From: Peptococcaceae bacterium UBA3937
Lineage (GTDB): Bacteria > Bacillota > Peptococcia > DRI-13 > DTU073
NCBI GenBank assembly: GCA_002385735.1
Contig: DGEB01000065.1
Location: 32,977 to 38,321, forward strand
Length of the DNA: 5,345 nucleotides
Direction of reading: 5' to 3'
Part shown: positions 1 through 5,280 of the stretch, piece after piece
How positions within the stretch are numbered: the stretch's first letter is position 1
Layout of the letters: each line of letters starts with the position of its first letter
Position numbers and translations under genes: made by a program
Notes under the pieces: generated by a model
Seen by the model: the letters and a program-made list of their open reading frames with translations, nothing else
Databases searched by the model: none
Told to the model about the DNA's origin: nothing

Positions 1-1
1 G

Positions 2-328
2 GAAAACCCGGGTGCTTTAATTACGGAAGTCAGTGAAAAAACCGGGATTGGCGAAGAGAAAATCCTGCGCTATTTGAAAGAAGGCCGTTTTTCCGTGGGG
101 ACGAAGATTCAGGTTAAACTGCAATGCGAGCTGTGCGGAGCGGCGATCAACGCGGGGCGGTATTGTCTTCCTTGTCAGGAAAAGCTTACTGCCGGGCTCA
201 AAAAAGTGATTCGCGAGCAAAATGAGAAGGTTGCTGCGGAGGCGAAGAAAAAACAGGAGCCCGTGCCCCAAAAGGGACGGCCCCGGATGCATAGCGCGGA
301 ATCCTGGCTGGAGCATAAGAAGAGATAG
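2..328 (+). CDS. YvyF/TIGR03826-like flagellar operon protein, 3' part (start outside window)
   Basis: This is the C-terminal 108 residues of a gene that is already open at the left edge of the window. A TTG at 74 could be taken as a start, but the frame is uninterrupted back to base 2. The residues before it (PGALITEVSEKTGIGEEKIL) match the helical, HTH-like segment that normally precedes this point in YvyF-type proteins. A zinc-ribbon half follows, with CELC at visible residues 42-45 and CLPC at 55-58. The tail is charged and Lys/Glu/Gln-rich and ends near SAESWLEHKKR. In the Bacillus family member a second CxxC pair lies at the N-terminus, which would be off the window here. YvyF proteins are encoded next to flgM in Firmicutes, and their biochemical role is not settled; I assign only the family. 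Stop is TAG at 326-328. It is separated from flgM by a promoter-containing gap, so it is probably the last gene of the preceding transcript. Confidence 0.82.
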   Translation, partial: ENPGALITEVSEKTGIGEEKILRYLKEGRFSVGTKIQVKLQCELCGAAINAGRYCLPCQEKLTAGLKKVIREQNEKVAAEAKKKQEPVPQKGRPRMHSAESWLEHKKR

Positions 329-360
329 TCTGAGCGCGGGAGAAGAAGGCAGATAGGGGC

Positions 361-406
361 AAAAAGCGGCAGTAAAACGTCCAAAACAGAGCAAAACGGA
401 AAAAAC
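361..406 (+). repeat. Phased A-tracts / degenerate ~10-bp repeat upstream of flgM promoter
   Basis: Five short A-runs lie at 361-365, 374-377, 383-386, 393-396 and 400-405, with centres about 8-12.5 bases apart. The middle part reads as a degenerate 9-10-base repeat (TAAAACGTC, CAAAACAGAG, CAAAACGGAA). A-tracts in phase with the helix generally bend DNA, and this block ends about 15 bases before the likely -35 element. It could act as a curved or UP-like upstream element. The function is inferred; only the pattern is seen. Confidence 0.45.
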
Positions 407-421
407 GGGCTAATTTGGCCG

Positions 422-449
422 TCAACAAATCGGTATACCTATCCGATAT
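422..449 (+). promoter_or_regulatory. Sigma-28 (sigma-D)-like promoter for flgM operon
   Basis: TCAA at 422-425, a 16-base spacer and TCCGATAT at 442-449 resemble the flagellar sigma consensus TAAA-N15-GCCGATAT. The -10 is strong (CCGATAT intact); the -35 has one mismatch. The predicted start is near 456-458, about 48-50 bases before the flgM ATG. A sigma-28-dependent promoter before flgM is the known arrangement in Bacillus and in enterics, giving feedback by the anti-sigma factor. The second promoter in this window, after csrA, uses the same 16-base spacing. Confidence 0.68.
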
Positions 450-475
450 AACGGGTAGGTATACTTTTAGTATTT
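432..475 (+). terminator. 13-bp inverted repeat overlapping the flgM promoter; possible terminator of upstream transcript or operator
   Basis: The left arm at 433-445 (GTATACCTATCCG) and right arm at 452-464 (CGGGTAGGTATAC) pair at 12 of 13 positions plus one G-U, with a 6-base loop ATATAA at 446-451. The right arm runs into TTTTAGTATTTTT (465-477, with one interruption), so RNA reading through from the upstream gene would form a terminator-like hairpin. The -10 element of the flgM promoter lies in the left arm and loop, and transcripts starting there would lack the left arm and so escape termination. Alternatively the dyad could be a protein operator. GGTATAC also recurs as a direct repeat at 432-438 and 458-464. 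Confidence 0.5.
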
Positions 476-493
476 TTGAAGTAGAAAAAGGGA

Positions 494-500
494 AAGGTGA
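494..500 (+). promoter_or_regulatory. flgM ribosome binding site
   Basis: AAGGTGA at 494-500 lies 5 bases before the ATG at 506 and favours that start over the ATG at 503 (2-base gap) and the GTG at 497, which is inside the site itself. Confidence 0.6.
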
Positions 501-505
501 GCATG

Positions 506-802
506 ATGCGGATAAGCAATCAGCCGATTCCGGAAATCAAAAAGATTTACAATCAACAGAATAAGGAGAACGTCGTTGACAAAAGCCCGGCCGCAGCCAA
601 GTCCGACAAGGTGCAGCTTTCTGAGGAAGCTTGCTTTTTCGGGATTGCGATGAAAGCGCTGCAACAATTACCGGAAAGTTCCGCGACGGACCTCCAAAAG
701 CTGGAGTCGTTGAAAACAGCCATCAAAACCGGAACTTATGCCGTAAAAAACGAGGAAGTAGTCGAGAAGATTTGGCAGGAGAGCATGGACAAACGAGTGT
801 AA
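506..802 (+). CDS. flgM: Anti-sigma-28 factor FlgM
   Basis: FlgM binds the flagellar sigma factor (sigma-28/sigma-D) in the cytoplasm and is exported through the completed hook-basal body, which releases late flagellar transcription. The predicted protein has 98 residues, the usual family length. The first half is polar and probably disordered (MRISNQPIPEIKKIYNQQ onward). The sigma-binding half shows the family pattern: DKVQLSEEA at 34-42, then helices around AMKALQQLPE (48-57) and KLESLKTAIKTGTYAVKNEE at 65-84, ending VVEKIW at 85-90. ATG 506 was chosen because it has the best spacing to the Shine-Dalgarno and gives the common MRIS-type start; ATG 503 or GTG 497 would add one or three residues. 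It is the first gene of the operon after the sigma-28-like promoter, 36 bases ahead of flgN. C43 is unremarkable. The assignment is firm from sequence plus context. Confidence 0.9.
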   Translation: MRISNQPIPEIKKIYNQQNKENVVDKSPAAAKSDKVQLSEEACFFGIAMKALQQLPESSATDLQKLESLKTAIKTGTYAVKNEEVVEKIWQESMDKRV

Positions 803-823
803 AGCTGATCAGGAAAAATGCTT

Positions 824-833
824 AAAGGGGTGG
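824..833 (+). promoter_or_regulatory. flgN ribosome binding site
   Basis: AAAGGGGTGG at 824-833, with its GGGGTG core ending 6 bases before the ATG at 839, fixes that start. The ATG at 818 has only a weak AGGA three bases ahead of it and would place this strong site inside the gene. Confidence 0.6.
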
Positions 834-838
834 AAGAA

Positions 839-1351
839 ATGAATCCGGCTAACGAACCGCTGCGTGGACAAACGATTAACCGCTTAACGGAGATCCTATC
901 GGAACAAAAAAAGCTTTATGAACGGTTGTTGGAACTGTCCCGGCAAAAACAGAAACACCTTATCAAGAACAACCTTGGCGCTTTGGAAGAGATCGTCGCT
1001 CAGGAAGAAGGCCTGGTGCTGCAAGTTAGCAAACTGGAGGAAGGGCGTGTCGCCTGTTTTTCTTGTTTAGCCGGGGAGTACGGTTTAAATGCGGAAAGTA
1101 CGCTGCTGGAGTTTTTGCAGCACGTGGCTGAACACCATCGCGCTCAACTCAAGAAGCTCCATGAGGATTTATCCGGTGTGCTGCTTGATTTACGCCAGCT
1201 CAATCAGGAAAACACGGCCTTATTGGAGCAGTCTTTACAATTTGTGAATTTTACGATGGATGTGTTAAGTCAGCAATCCAAACCCTTGTATAATGCTGAT
1301 CATGAGATTAAGGTGGAGCGGCTGACTAATTTTTTAGATAAGAAAGCCTAA
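839..1351 (+). CDS. flgN: Flagellar export chaperone FlgN
   Basis: FlgN is the cytoplasmic chaperone that holds FlgK and FlgL unfolded and delivers them to the flagellar type III export gate. The protein has 170 residues and is predicted to be almost entirely helical and coiled-coil, as in the family: a first helix about residues 8-35 (TEILSEQKKLYERLLELSRQ), a second through LGALEEIVAQEEGLVLQVSKLEE, then long helices rich in Leu, Gln and Glu. The stretch QENTALLEQSLQFVNFTMDV toward the C-terminus corresponds to the substrate-binding region of FlgN proteins, and the ending NFLDKKA is also typical. The position directly after flgM and directly before its two client genes supports the call. It begins 36 bases after flgM and ends 63 bases before flgK. 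An earlier ATG at 818 would add seven residues but has a poorer ribosome site. Confidence 0.88.
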   Translation: MNPANEPLRGQTINRLTEILSEQKKLYERLLELSRQKQKHLIKNNLGALEEIVAQEEGLVLQVSKLEEGRVACFSCLAGEYGLNAESTLLEFLQHVAEHHRAQLKKLHEDLSGVLLDLRQLNQENTALLEQSLQFVNFTMDVLSQQSKPLYNADHEIKVERLTNFLDKKA

Positions 1352-1414
1352 TCGTCTTTTCGGAAAGAACTTCACGATGGAGCACAATCTGGGTTTGAGA
1401 CGGAGAGTGATAAG

Positions 1415-2848
1415 ATGCGGTCAACTTTTTTTGGGCTTAATATCGGTTACAAAGGGCTCGCTGCCCAGCAAAGAGCTTTGGACGTAACCAGCCATAACAT
1501 CGCTAATGCCAACACGCCGGGTTATACCCGTCAGGATGTTATTATGGAGCCTACTCCTGCCCAGAAGGTTTTGGAAGGTTATGTGGGCACCGGGGTGACC
1601 ATTACCGATTTCCGGCGGATCCGGGACTCCTTTATTGATATCCAGATGCGGACGGAAAACCGGGCGTTAGGGGAATGGGAAACCAAGGACAACATTATTA
1701 AAAAACTGGAGGTTATTTTTAACGAGCCTTCCGATACCAGTATCCGCTCGGTTCTGGACCAATTCTGGGAGGCGTGGCAGACCTTATCCAAGAATCCCGA
1801 AAGTGTTTCGGTGCGCACCGATGTAATGCAAAGAGGGGTGACCTTAGCCAACACCTTTAATCATCTGGATGCGCAATTTTTGGATCTGCAGATGGATATT
1901 AACAAAGAGATTGGTTTGAAGGTCAATGAAATCAACACCCAGGCCCGGCAAATCCGCGACCTTAATATCAAGATTATGGAAGCGGAAAGCGGCGGGCATA
2001 CGGCTAATGATTTGCGGGACAAGCGGGATATGCTGGTGGAGCAGTTGGCCAAAAACATCGGGATTGATGTGGTTGAGGATGAATTAGGAGCGGTGAACAT
2101 CCTAGTGGGCGGACAGACGCTGGTTTCCCGCGCTGTTTTGGCGGAAATCCAGTTTAATAACAATTCTCCCCTTAATCCGACGGCGGCCACTCTGGAGTGG
2201 TATGTGCCGGCCGATGGTACTTATCTGGGCCAGGTCAAGCTTACCGGCGGGATATTGAAAGGATATGTGGACATGCGGGATAGTGTCATCCCTGCTTATC
2301 AGGCTGAGGTGTCCGAGTTAGTGAAAGCGGTTGCGGAAGAAGTAAACGCTTTGCACCGGATCGGTTTTGGTCTGGACGGGACCACGGAGGTGGATTTCTT
2401 TACCACTACCGACGGAAGCCTTGAGTTTAACACTAAAAATATTCAGGTTAACTCGCTCATTCAGGAGGATATCAATTTAATTGCCGCGGCCGCTACGGAT
2501 GACCCGGAAGTATACGCGGGGGATAATTCCAACGCGCTGGCCATTGCGGCGTTAAAGAATAAGCTGGCCATGAATAACGGAGTAGCCTCTTTTAACGATT
2601 TTTACATGGCGATCATCGGCAAGCTGGGGGTGCAGGGACAGGAAAGCGGGCAAATGGTGGCCAACCGGAGTTATATCATCGAACAGTTAATGAACCAGAG
2701 GGAGTCCGTCTCCGGGGTTTCTCTGGATGAAGAAATGACCAATATGATTAAATACCAGCACGCCTATTCGGCGGCGGCCCGCATTATTACCGCCATGGAT
2801 CAGTGTCTGGAAACCCTTATTTTTAGATTAGGCGTCGTGGGACGTTAA
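1415..2848 (+). CDS. flgK: Flagellar hook-filament junction protein FlgK (HAP1)
   Basis: FlgK is exported and assembles on the hook tip as the first junction ring, joining the hook to FlgL and the filament. The protein has 477 residues. The N-terminal rod-type domain carries the diagnostic motif LDVTSHNIANANTPGYTRQ at 22-40. A conserved helical D1 region follows (DSFIDIQMRTEN, then SIRSVLDQFWEAWQTLSKNP), and then DLRDKRDMLVEQLAKNIGI, typical of FlgK. The C-terminal D0 helix reads SLDEEMTNMIKYQHAYSAAA and ends ETLIFRLGVVGR. The length is on the short side for FlgK (Bacillus about 507, E. coli 547), which points to a compact variable outer domain rather than truncation because both ends are intact. 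A GGAGAGTGA site at 1402-1410 precedes the ATG. It follows the chaperone gene and lies 17 bases before flgL. One cysteine (C464) sits in the C-terminal helix. Confidence 0.95.
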   Translation: MRSTFFGLNIGYKGLAAQQRALDVTSHNIANANTPGYTRQDVIMEPTPAQKVLEGYVGTGVTITDFRRIRDSFIDIQMRTENRALGEWETKDNIIKKLEVIFNEPSDTSIRSVLDQFWEAWQTLSKNPESVSVRTDVMQRGVTLANTFNHLDAQFLDLQMDINKEIGLKVNEINTQARQIRDLNIKIMEAESGGHTANDLRDKRDMLVEQLAKNIGIDVVEDELGAVNILVGGQTLVSRAVLAEIQFNNNSPLNPTAATLEWYVPADGTYLGQVKLTGGILKGYVDMRDSVIPAYQAEVSELVKAVAEEVNALHRIGFGLDGTTEVDFFTTTDGSLEFNTKNIQVNSLIQEDINLIAAAATDDPEVYAGDNSNALAIAALKNKLAMNNGVASFNDFYMAIIGKLGVQGQESGQMVANRSYIIEQLMNQRESVSGVSLDEEMTNMIKYQHAYSAAARIITAMDQCLETLIFRLGVVGR

Positions 2849-2865
2849 TTAAGGGAGGGAGCCTT

Positions 2866-3735
2866 ATGCGGATAACCAATAACGTATTGGTAAATAATCT
2901 GAAAAACAATCTTTCCAGGACCATTGCCAATATGGAAAGACAGCAGCGGCAATTAGCCACGGGAAGGCGCATCGGCAAGCCATCGGAGGATCCCACCGGA
3001 ATAGTGGAAAGCATGCGGCTCGTTTCCCGGCTCAGAGAGAACAAGGTGTATCAGGATAACGCCAAGGATGCCATCAGTTGGCTGGAAACGGCCGATGATG
3101 CTTTGAACAGTTTGACCACGGCCGTGCGGAGAGGATATGAATTGACGGTACAAGCGGCTAACGGGATCCTTAGTCCGGAAGACCGGGAGGCAGTCAATGC
3201 CGAAATCAGGCAGCTTATGGATGAGATCGGCGTGATTGCCAATACGATGCATAACGACCGGTATATTTTCGCGGGTACCAACACAATGAACAAACCATAT
3301 GAGGATGGCGTTTGGCAGCATAACCAGGAAAATGTTCTTTACGAGGTAGGGATTGGCGTAAAAATCCCGATTAATTTGACGGCCGAAGAGGTCTTTCTGG
3401 AAGAGGATATCATGGGTTCCCTTCAGAAGGTAGTGGAGCATTTGGAATATAACCAGACCCAGGAATTGGGGGCGGATATCGAGGCGCTCCAGAAGTGCAT
3501 TGACCAGGTTTTAGCTTGCCGTGCCAAGGTGGGGGCAAGTATCAACCGGCTGGAAATGACCGTGGCCCGTCTTGAAGAGCAGGAGGTGCACTACAAGGAA
3601 CTGCAGGCGGAAGTGGACGGGGTAGATGCGGCCCAGTTGATTATGGAAATGAAAAATGATGAGAATGTGTACCGGGCGGCGCTGGCGGTGGGGGCCCGGG
3701 TGATTATGCCGACTTTGGTTGATTTTCTCCGGTAG
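2866..3735 (+). CDS. flgL: Flagellar hook-filament junction protein FlgL (HAP3)
   Basis: FlgL forms the second junction ring between FlgK and the flagellin filament and is a flagellin relative exported with FlgN help. The 289-residue protein has the flagellin-type N-terminal domain (MRITNNVLVNNLKNNLSRTI, then QQRQLATGRRIGKPSEDPTG, about residues 26-45), a helical D1 region with ADDALNSLTTAVRRGYELTV, and the motif NDRYIFAGTNT typical of FlgL near residue 130. A short variable middle follows, then the C-terminal helix VDAAQLIMEMKNDENVYRAA with the end LVDFLR. The length matches the family (Bacillus about 298). The site AAGGGAGGG at 2851-2859 sits about 7 bases before the ATG, and the 17-base gap to flgK implies co-transcription. 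Two cysteines (C211 and C218) lie seven residues apart in a predicted helix, which is unusual for an exported filament-type protein. Confidence 0.94.
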   Translation: MRITNNVLVNNLKNNLSRTIANMERQQRQLATGRRIGKPSEDPTGIVESMRLVSRLRENKVYQDNAKDAISWLETADDALNSLTTAVRRGYELTVQAANGILSPEDREAVNAEIRQLMDEIGVIANTMHNDRYIFAGTNTMNKPYEDGVWQHNQENVLYEVGIGVKIPINLTAEEVFLEEDIMGSLQKVVEHLEYNQTQELGADIEALQKCIDQVLACRAKVGASINRLEMTVARLEEQEVHYKELQAEVDGVDAAQLIMEMKNDENVYRAALAVGARVIMPTLVDFLR

Positions 3736-3788
3736 CCTCAAAACATTTAGCTTAAACATTAGCAGCTAACCACACGGAGGTGGTGGGC

Positions 3789-4343
3789 ATGGCTCTGGAA
3801 ATCAGGACGACCTGGAGCAAAATCGGGATCCAAACTTACCGCCCTTTTCTTGAAATACAGCAACCCAGCGGTAAATTAAAGATTAAATCGCAAAAAACGC
3901 AACTGGTCATTGACCGCGAGTTGCCGCGGGTTCTCATTGACCAGTCTGCTTGTTTTAAGGAGTTGGGCTTTAAAACCCCGATGGAGTTTACGGCCGAAAT
4001 GGCGCAGAAAGCCCGGCAAAGAGCCTTGGAGTACGTGGGAGAAATTGCGGAAGAGGGGGATTTTTTAGCGCGGCTTGAATACAAAGGACCGCACCCGCTT
4101 GCCGAACTGGCCTTAAGGCGCATGGAACGGGACGATTATTTGGAATGGAATTTTGACCTGCTTCCTAAAAGCAGGCCGAAATTTGACGTCCGCGGCCACC
4201 TGAAAATTGACTGGCAGGTGCTGGAGGGGAAGATCGAATTTGAACCACGCCCTCCACAGCTTCATTATCGTCCCTGGGTGACGAAAATCTACCTAAGGCA
4301 GCAGGGAGAGGTCCAAATCCGTTATATTGATGAAAAAGTATGA
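3789..4343 (+). CDS. DUF6470 / YviE-like protein of the flagellar operon
   Basis: This 184-residue protein resembles the YviE-type proteins (DUF6470) found between flgL and fliW in Firmicutes; their molecular role is not established. Visible features are an N-terminal segment with IQQPSGKLKIKSQKTQLVID (a beta-rich repeat-like stretch about residues 20-42), a central helix rich in Ala, Arg and Glu (FTAEMAQKARQRALEYVGEI), then EEGDFLARLEYKGPHPLAEL. The C-terminal beta-rich region is FDVRGHLKIDWQVLEGKIEF followed by RPPQLHYRPWVTKIYLRQQG. This order (QQPSG/KIKS..., helix, EEGD, and final PQLHYRP..YLRQ) matches YviE as I recall it. There is no signal peptide or membrane segment. GGAGGTG at 3776-3782 lies 6 bases before ATG 3789, so the GTGs at 3780 and 3783 are not favoured. 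The TGA stop overlaps the ATG of the 34-codon ORF that follows. The family call is good; the function is unknown. Confidence 0.8.
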   Translation: MALEIRTTWSKIGIQTYRPFLEIQQPSGKLKIKSQKTQLVIDRELPRVLIDQSACFKELGFKTPMEFTAEMAQKARQRALEYVGEIAEEGDFLARLEYKGPHPLAELALRRMERDDYLEWNFDLLPKSRPKFDVRGHLKIDWQVLEGKIEFEPRPPQLHYRPWVTKIYLRQQGEVQIRYIDEKV

Positions 4344-4444
4344 AAGAAAAAACCCTGCTAAGAAGGAAGCAGGGGACAATAGCGAGAAAACAGGAAGAAG
4401 ATGCCGGAGAGGATTATGAAAAGAAAGAGGGTTTGTGGAGATGA
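4340..4444 (+). CDS. Candidate small ORF, 34 codons, bridging DUF6470 gene and fliW
   Basis: An ATG at 4340 overlaps the preceding stop as ATGA (4340-4343). The frame stays open for 34 codons and ends in a TGA at 4442-4444 that overlaps the proposed fliW start, again as ATGA (4441-4444). The predicted peptide begins MKEKTLLRRKQGTIARKQEE and ends YEKKEGLWR. It is strongly charged and rich in Lys, Arg and Glu, with no hydrophobic segment or cysteine. I recognise no family. No clear ribosome site precedes the ATG, so expression would depend on termination-reinitiation from the upstream gene; passage of ribosomes through it could in turn couple fliW to that gene. It could also be a chance opening in a purine-rich leader. 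The double ATGA fit is what makes it worth listing. Confidence 0.38.
   Translation: MKEKTLLRRKQGTIARKQEEDAGEDYEKKEGLWR
4353..4374 (+). promoter_or_regulatory. Hairpin with AAGGA loop upstream of fliW (possible CsrA site)
   Basis: CCCTGCT at 4353-4359 and AGCAGGG at 4368-4374 form a perfect 7-bp GC-rich stem with an 8-base loop AAGAAGGA. The loop contains AAGGA (4363-4367), which fits the ANGGA core that CsrA recognises in hairpin loops. There is no T-run after it on the + strand, so it is not a + strand terminator; read on the - strand it would be followed by TTTTTT, but no - strand gene needs it. It lies 66 bases before the fliW ATG. CsrA binding is inferred. Confidence 0.42.
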
Positions 4445-4992
4445 TCTTAGAAAGTAGTATTTTAGGGCAGTTGGAGTATGACGAGGAAAAAATCATTACT
4501 TTTCCCCAGGGGATTATCGCTTTTGAGCAGTATAAACGTTATCTTCTGGTGGAAAACCAGGATCAGCATAATCCCCTTTGGTGGTTACAGTCGGTTGATG
4601 AGCCGGATTTGCTTTTTACGGTGATCAACCCCTTCGTGATTAAGCCTGATTATAATTTTGAGCTGGCGCCGGGTGATGTGGAGGATCTGGGCATTGAAAA
4701 ACGGGAAGACCTGGTGGTTTTGTCCATCGTCGTTGTGCCGGAAGATTTTAAAAAGATGACGGCGAACCTCTTGGCGCCGGTAGTGATTAACGCCCGGCTG
4801 AAAAAAGGAAAGCAAATCATCCTGCAGGACAAAAACTATTCCCCTAAACACCTAATTATCGAAGAACTGCAGCAAAGAAGCAGCGGTCAGCAGGCGCGTC
4901 CTTCCAAGACGCCCTCTTCCCGCCAGGGGACCCAGACCGGACCTAGTAAGGAGGAATGCTGCCATGTTGGTGCTGACCCGAAAAAAAGATGA
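4441..4992 (+). CDS. fliW: Flagellar assembly factor FliW, with C-terminal extension
   Basis: FliW is a cytoplasmic protein that binds flagellin and, when free, binds CsrA and prevents it from blocking flagellin translation. The signature ITFPQGIIAFE at residues 19-29 is the family's N-terminal motif. The core continues with LLVENQDQHNPLWWLQSVDE and a central DYNFELAPGDVEDL region, and ends near YSPKHLIIEEL at about residue 143, the usual length of the family. Beyond this lies a 40-residue tail (144-183) rich in Ser, Gln, Lys, Arg, Thr and Pro, with a CC pair, probably disordered. ATG 4441 gives the expected MILES start and has AGAGGG at 4426-4431 nine bases ahead; GTG 4435 would add two residues. 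The tail covers the csrA ribosome site and overlaps csrA by 29 bases, implying translational coupling. Confidence 0.92.
   Translation: MILESSILGQLEYDEEKIITFPQGIIAFEQYKRYLLVENQDQHNPLWWLQSVDEPDLLFTVINPFVIKPDYNFELAPGDVEDLGIEKREDLVVLSIVVVPEDFKKMTANLLAPVVINARLKKGKQIILQDKNYSPKHLIIEELQQRSSGQQARPSKTPSSRQGTQTGPSKEECCHVGADPKKR
4948..4954 (+). promoter_or_regulatory. csrA ribosome binding site within fliW
   Basis: A full-strength AAGGAGG lies 9 bases before the csrA ATG at 4964, inside the fliW reading frame. It contains AAGGA, so CsrA could in principle bind its own ribosome site; that is inference, as no flanking hairpin is obvious. Confidence 0.65.
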
Positions 4993-5215
4993 AAGCATTA
5001 TGCTCGGTGAGGAAATCGAAATTGTGGTCTTGGAGATAAGCGCAAACCAGGTTCGGCTGGGGGTAAAAGCGCCCCGGGACTGTGCTGTTTACCGCAAGGA
5101 AATTTTTACGCTGATCCGGGAGGAAAATATAAAAGCGGCCCGCCAGCATGGGCAGGTAGATGCGCTGCAAGCGGAAATCAAGCAGCTTTTTACGCCGGAA
5201 GGTCCCAGTAAGTAA
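4964..5215 (+). CDS. csrA: Carbon storage regulator / translational repressor CsrA
   Basis: CsrA is a small dimeric RNA-binding protein that recognises ANGGA motifs in hairpin loops. In Bacillus it blocks the flagellin ribosome site and is antagonised by FliW. The 83-residue protein starts MLVLTRKKDESIMLGEEIEI, with the RNA-contacting L4 and R6, continues through NQVRLGVKAPRD (28-39), and has the second RNA-contact element VYRKEI with R44 at 42-47. N55 in EENIKAA matches the Bacillus CsrA residue implicated in FliW control. The C-terminus is extended (E. coli 61, Bacillus 74 residues), as expected of FliW-dependent CsrA proteins, whose C-terminal helix contacts FliW. It overlaps the end of fliW by 29 bases. 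TAA stops it at 5213, 30 bases before the next promoter -35. Confidence 0.97.
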   Translation: MLVLTRKKDESIMLGEEIEIVVLEISANQVRLGVKAPRDCAVYRKEIFTLIREENIKAARQHGQVDALQAEIKQLFTPEGPSK

Positions 5216-5245
5216 AAAATTTTATATAAATTGTGCAAAAAAGGC

Positions 5246-5273
5246 TAAACTTTTTAAGGCAACGATTCGATAT
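5246..5273 (+). promoter_or_regulatory. Sigma-28 (sigma-D)-like promoter downstream of csrA
   Basis: TAAA at 5246-5249, a 16-base spacer and TTCGATAT at 5266-5273 fit the flagellar sigma consensus (perfect TAAA; CGATAT intact in the -10). The surrounding sequence is AT-rich. The predicted start is near 5280. After fliW-csrA in Firmicutes the next gene is commonly flagellin (hag/fliC) or flaG, so this is probably a late filament promoter; the gene itself lies outside the window. Confidence 0.75.
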
Positions 5274-5280
5274 AGATTAT

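Noticed and set aside
74..328. TTG at 74 as the start of the first gene
   Set aside because: The frame is open back to base 2 and the upstream residues fit the family, so the TTG is an internal leucine codon of a gene cut by the window edge.
460..465. TATACT as a sigma-A -10 before flgM
   Set aside because: No acceptable -35 lies 16-18 bases upstream and there is no extended -10 TG; the hexamer is part of the inverted repeat arm.
818..838. ATG at 818 as the flgN start
   Set aside because: It has only a weak ribosome site, and it would place the strong AAAGGGGTGG inside the gene; ATG 839 is better.
1351..1378. Imperfect hairpin in the flgN-flgK gap
   Set aside because: It has only short arms (ATCGT/ACGAT and TCTTT/AAAGA) and no T-run; too weak to call a terminator or site.
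1377..1487. Short ORF starting in the flgN-flgK gap
   Set aside because: No ribosome site precedes it and most of it lies in another frame of flgK.
3063..3070. CAAGGATG inside flgL, same core as the downstream CsrA-type site
   Set aside because: It is within coding sequence and is flanked only by a 5-bp GCCAA/TTGGC pairing with a 12-base loop; not enough to propose a site.
2953..3441. Long ORFs on the - strand, such as the 162-codon one opposite flgL
   Set aside because: They are antisense shadows of well-identified + strand genes, have no recognisable domains, and no - strand ribosome sites or promoters were seen.
3747..3769. Inverted repeat TTAGCT/AGCTAA between flgL and the DUF6470 gene
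   Set aside because: A 6-bp arm with an 11-base loop, AT-rich and without a T-run, is expected by chance.
5238..5255. AAAAAG/CTTTTT inverted repeat after csrA as a csrA terminator
   Set aside because: It is a weak AT-only stem whose loop holds the -35 of the next promoter, and it is followed by AAGGC rather than T-rich sequence.
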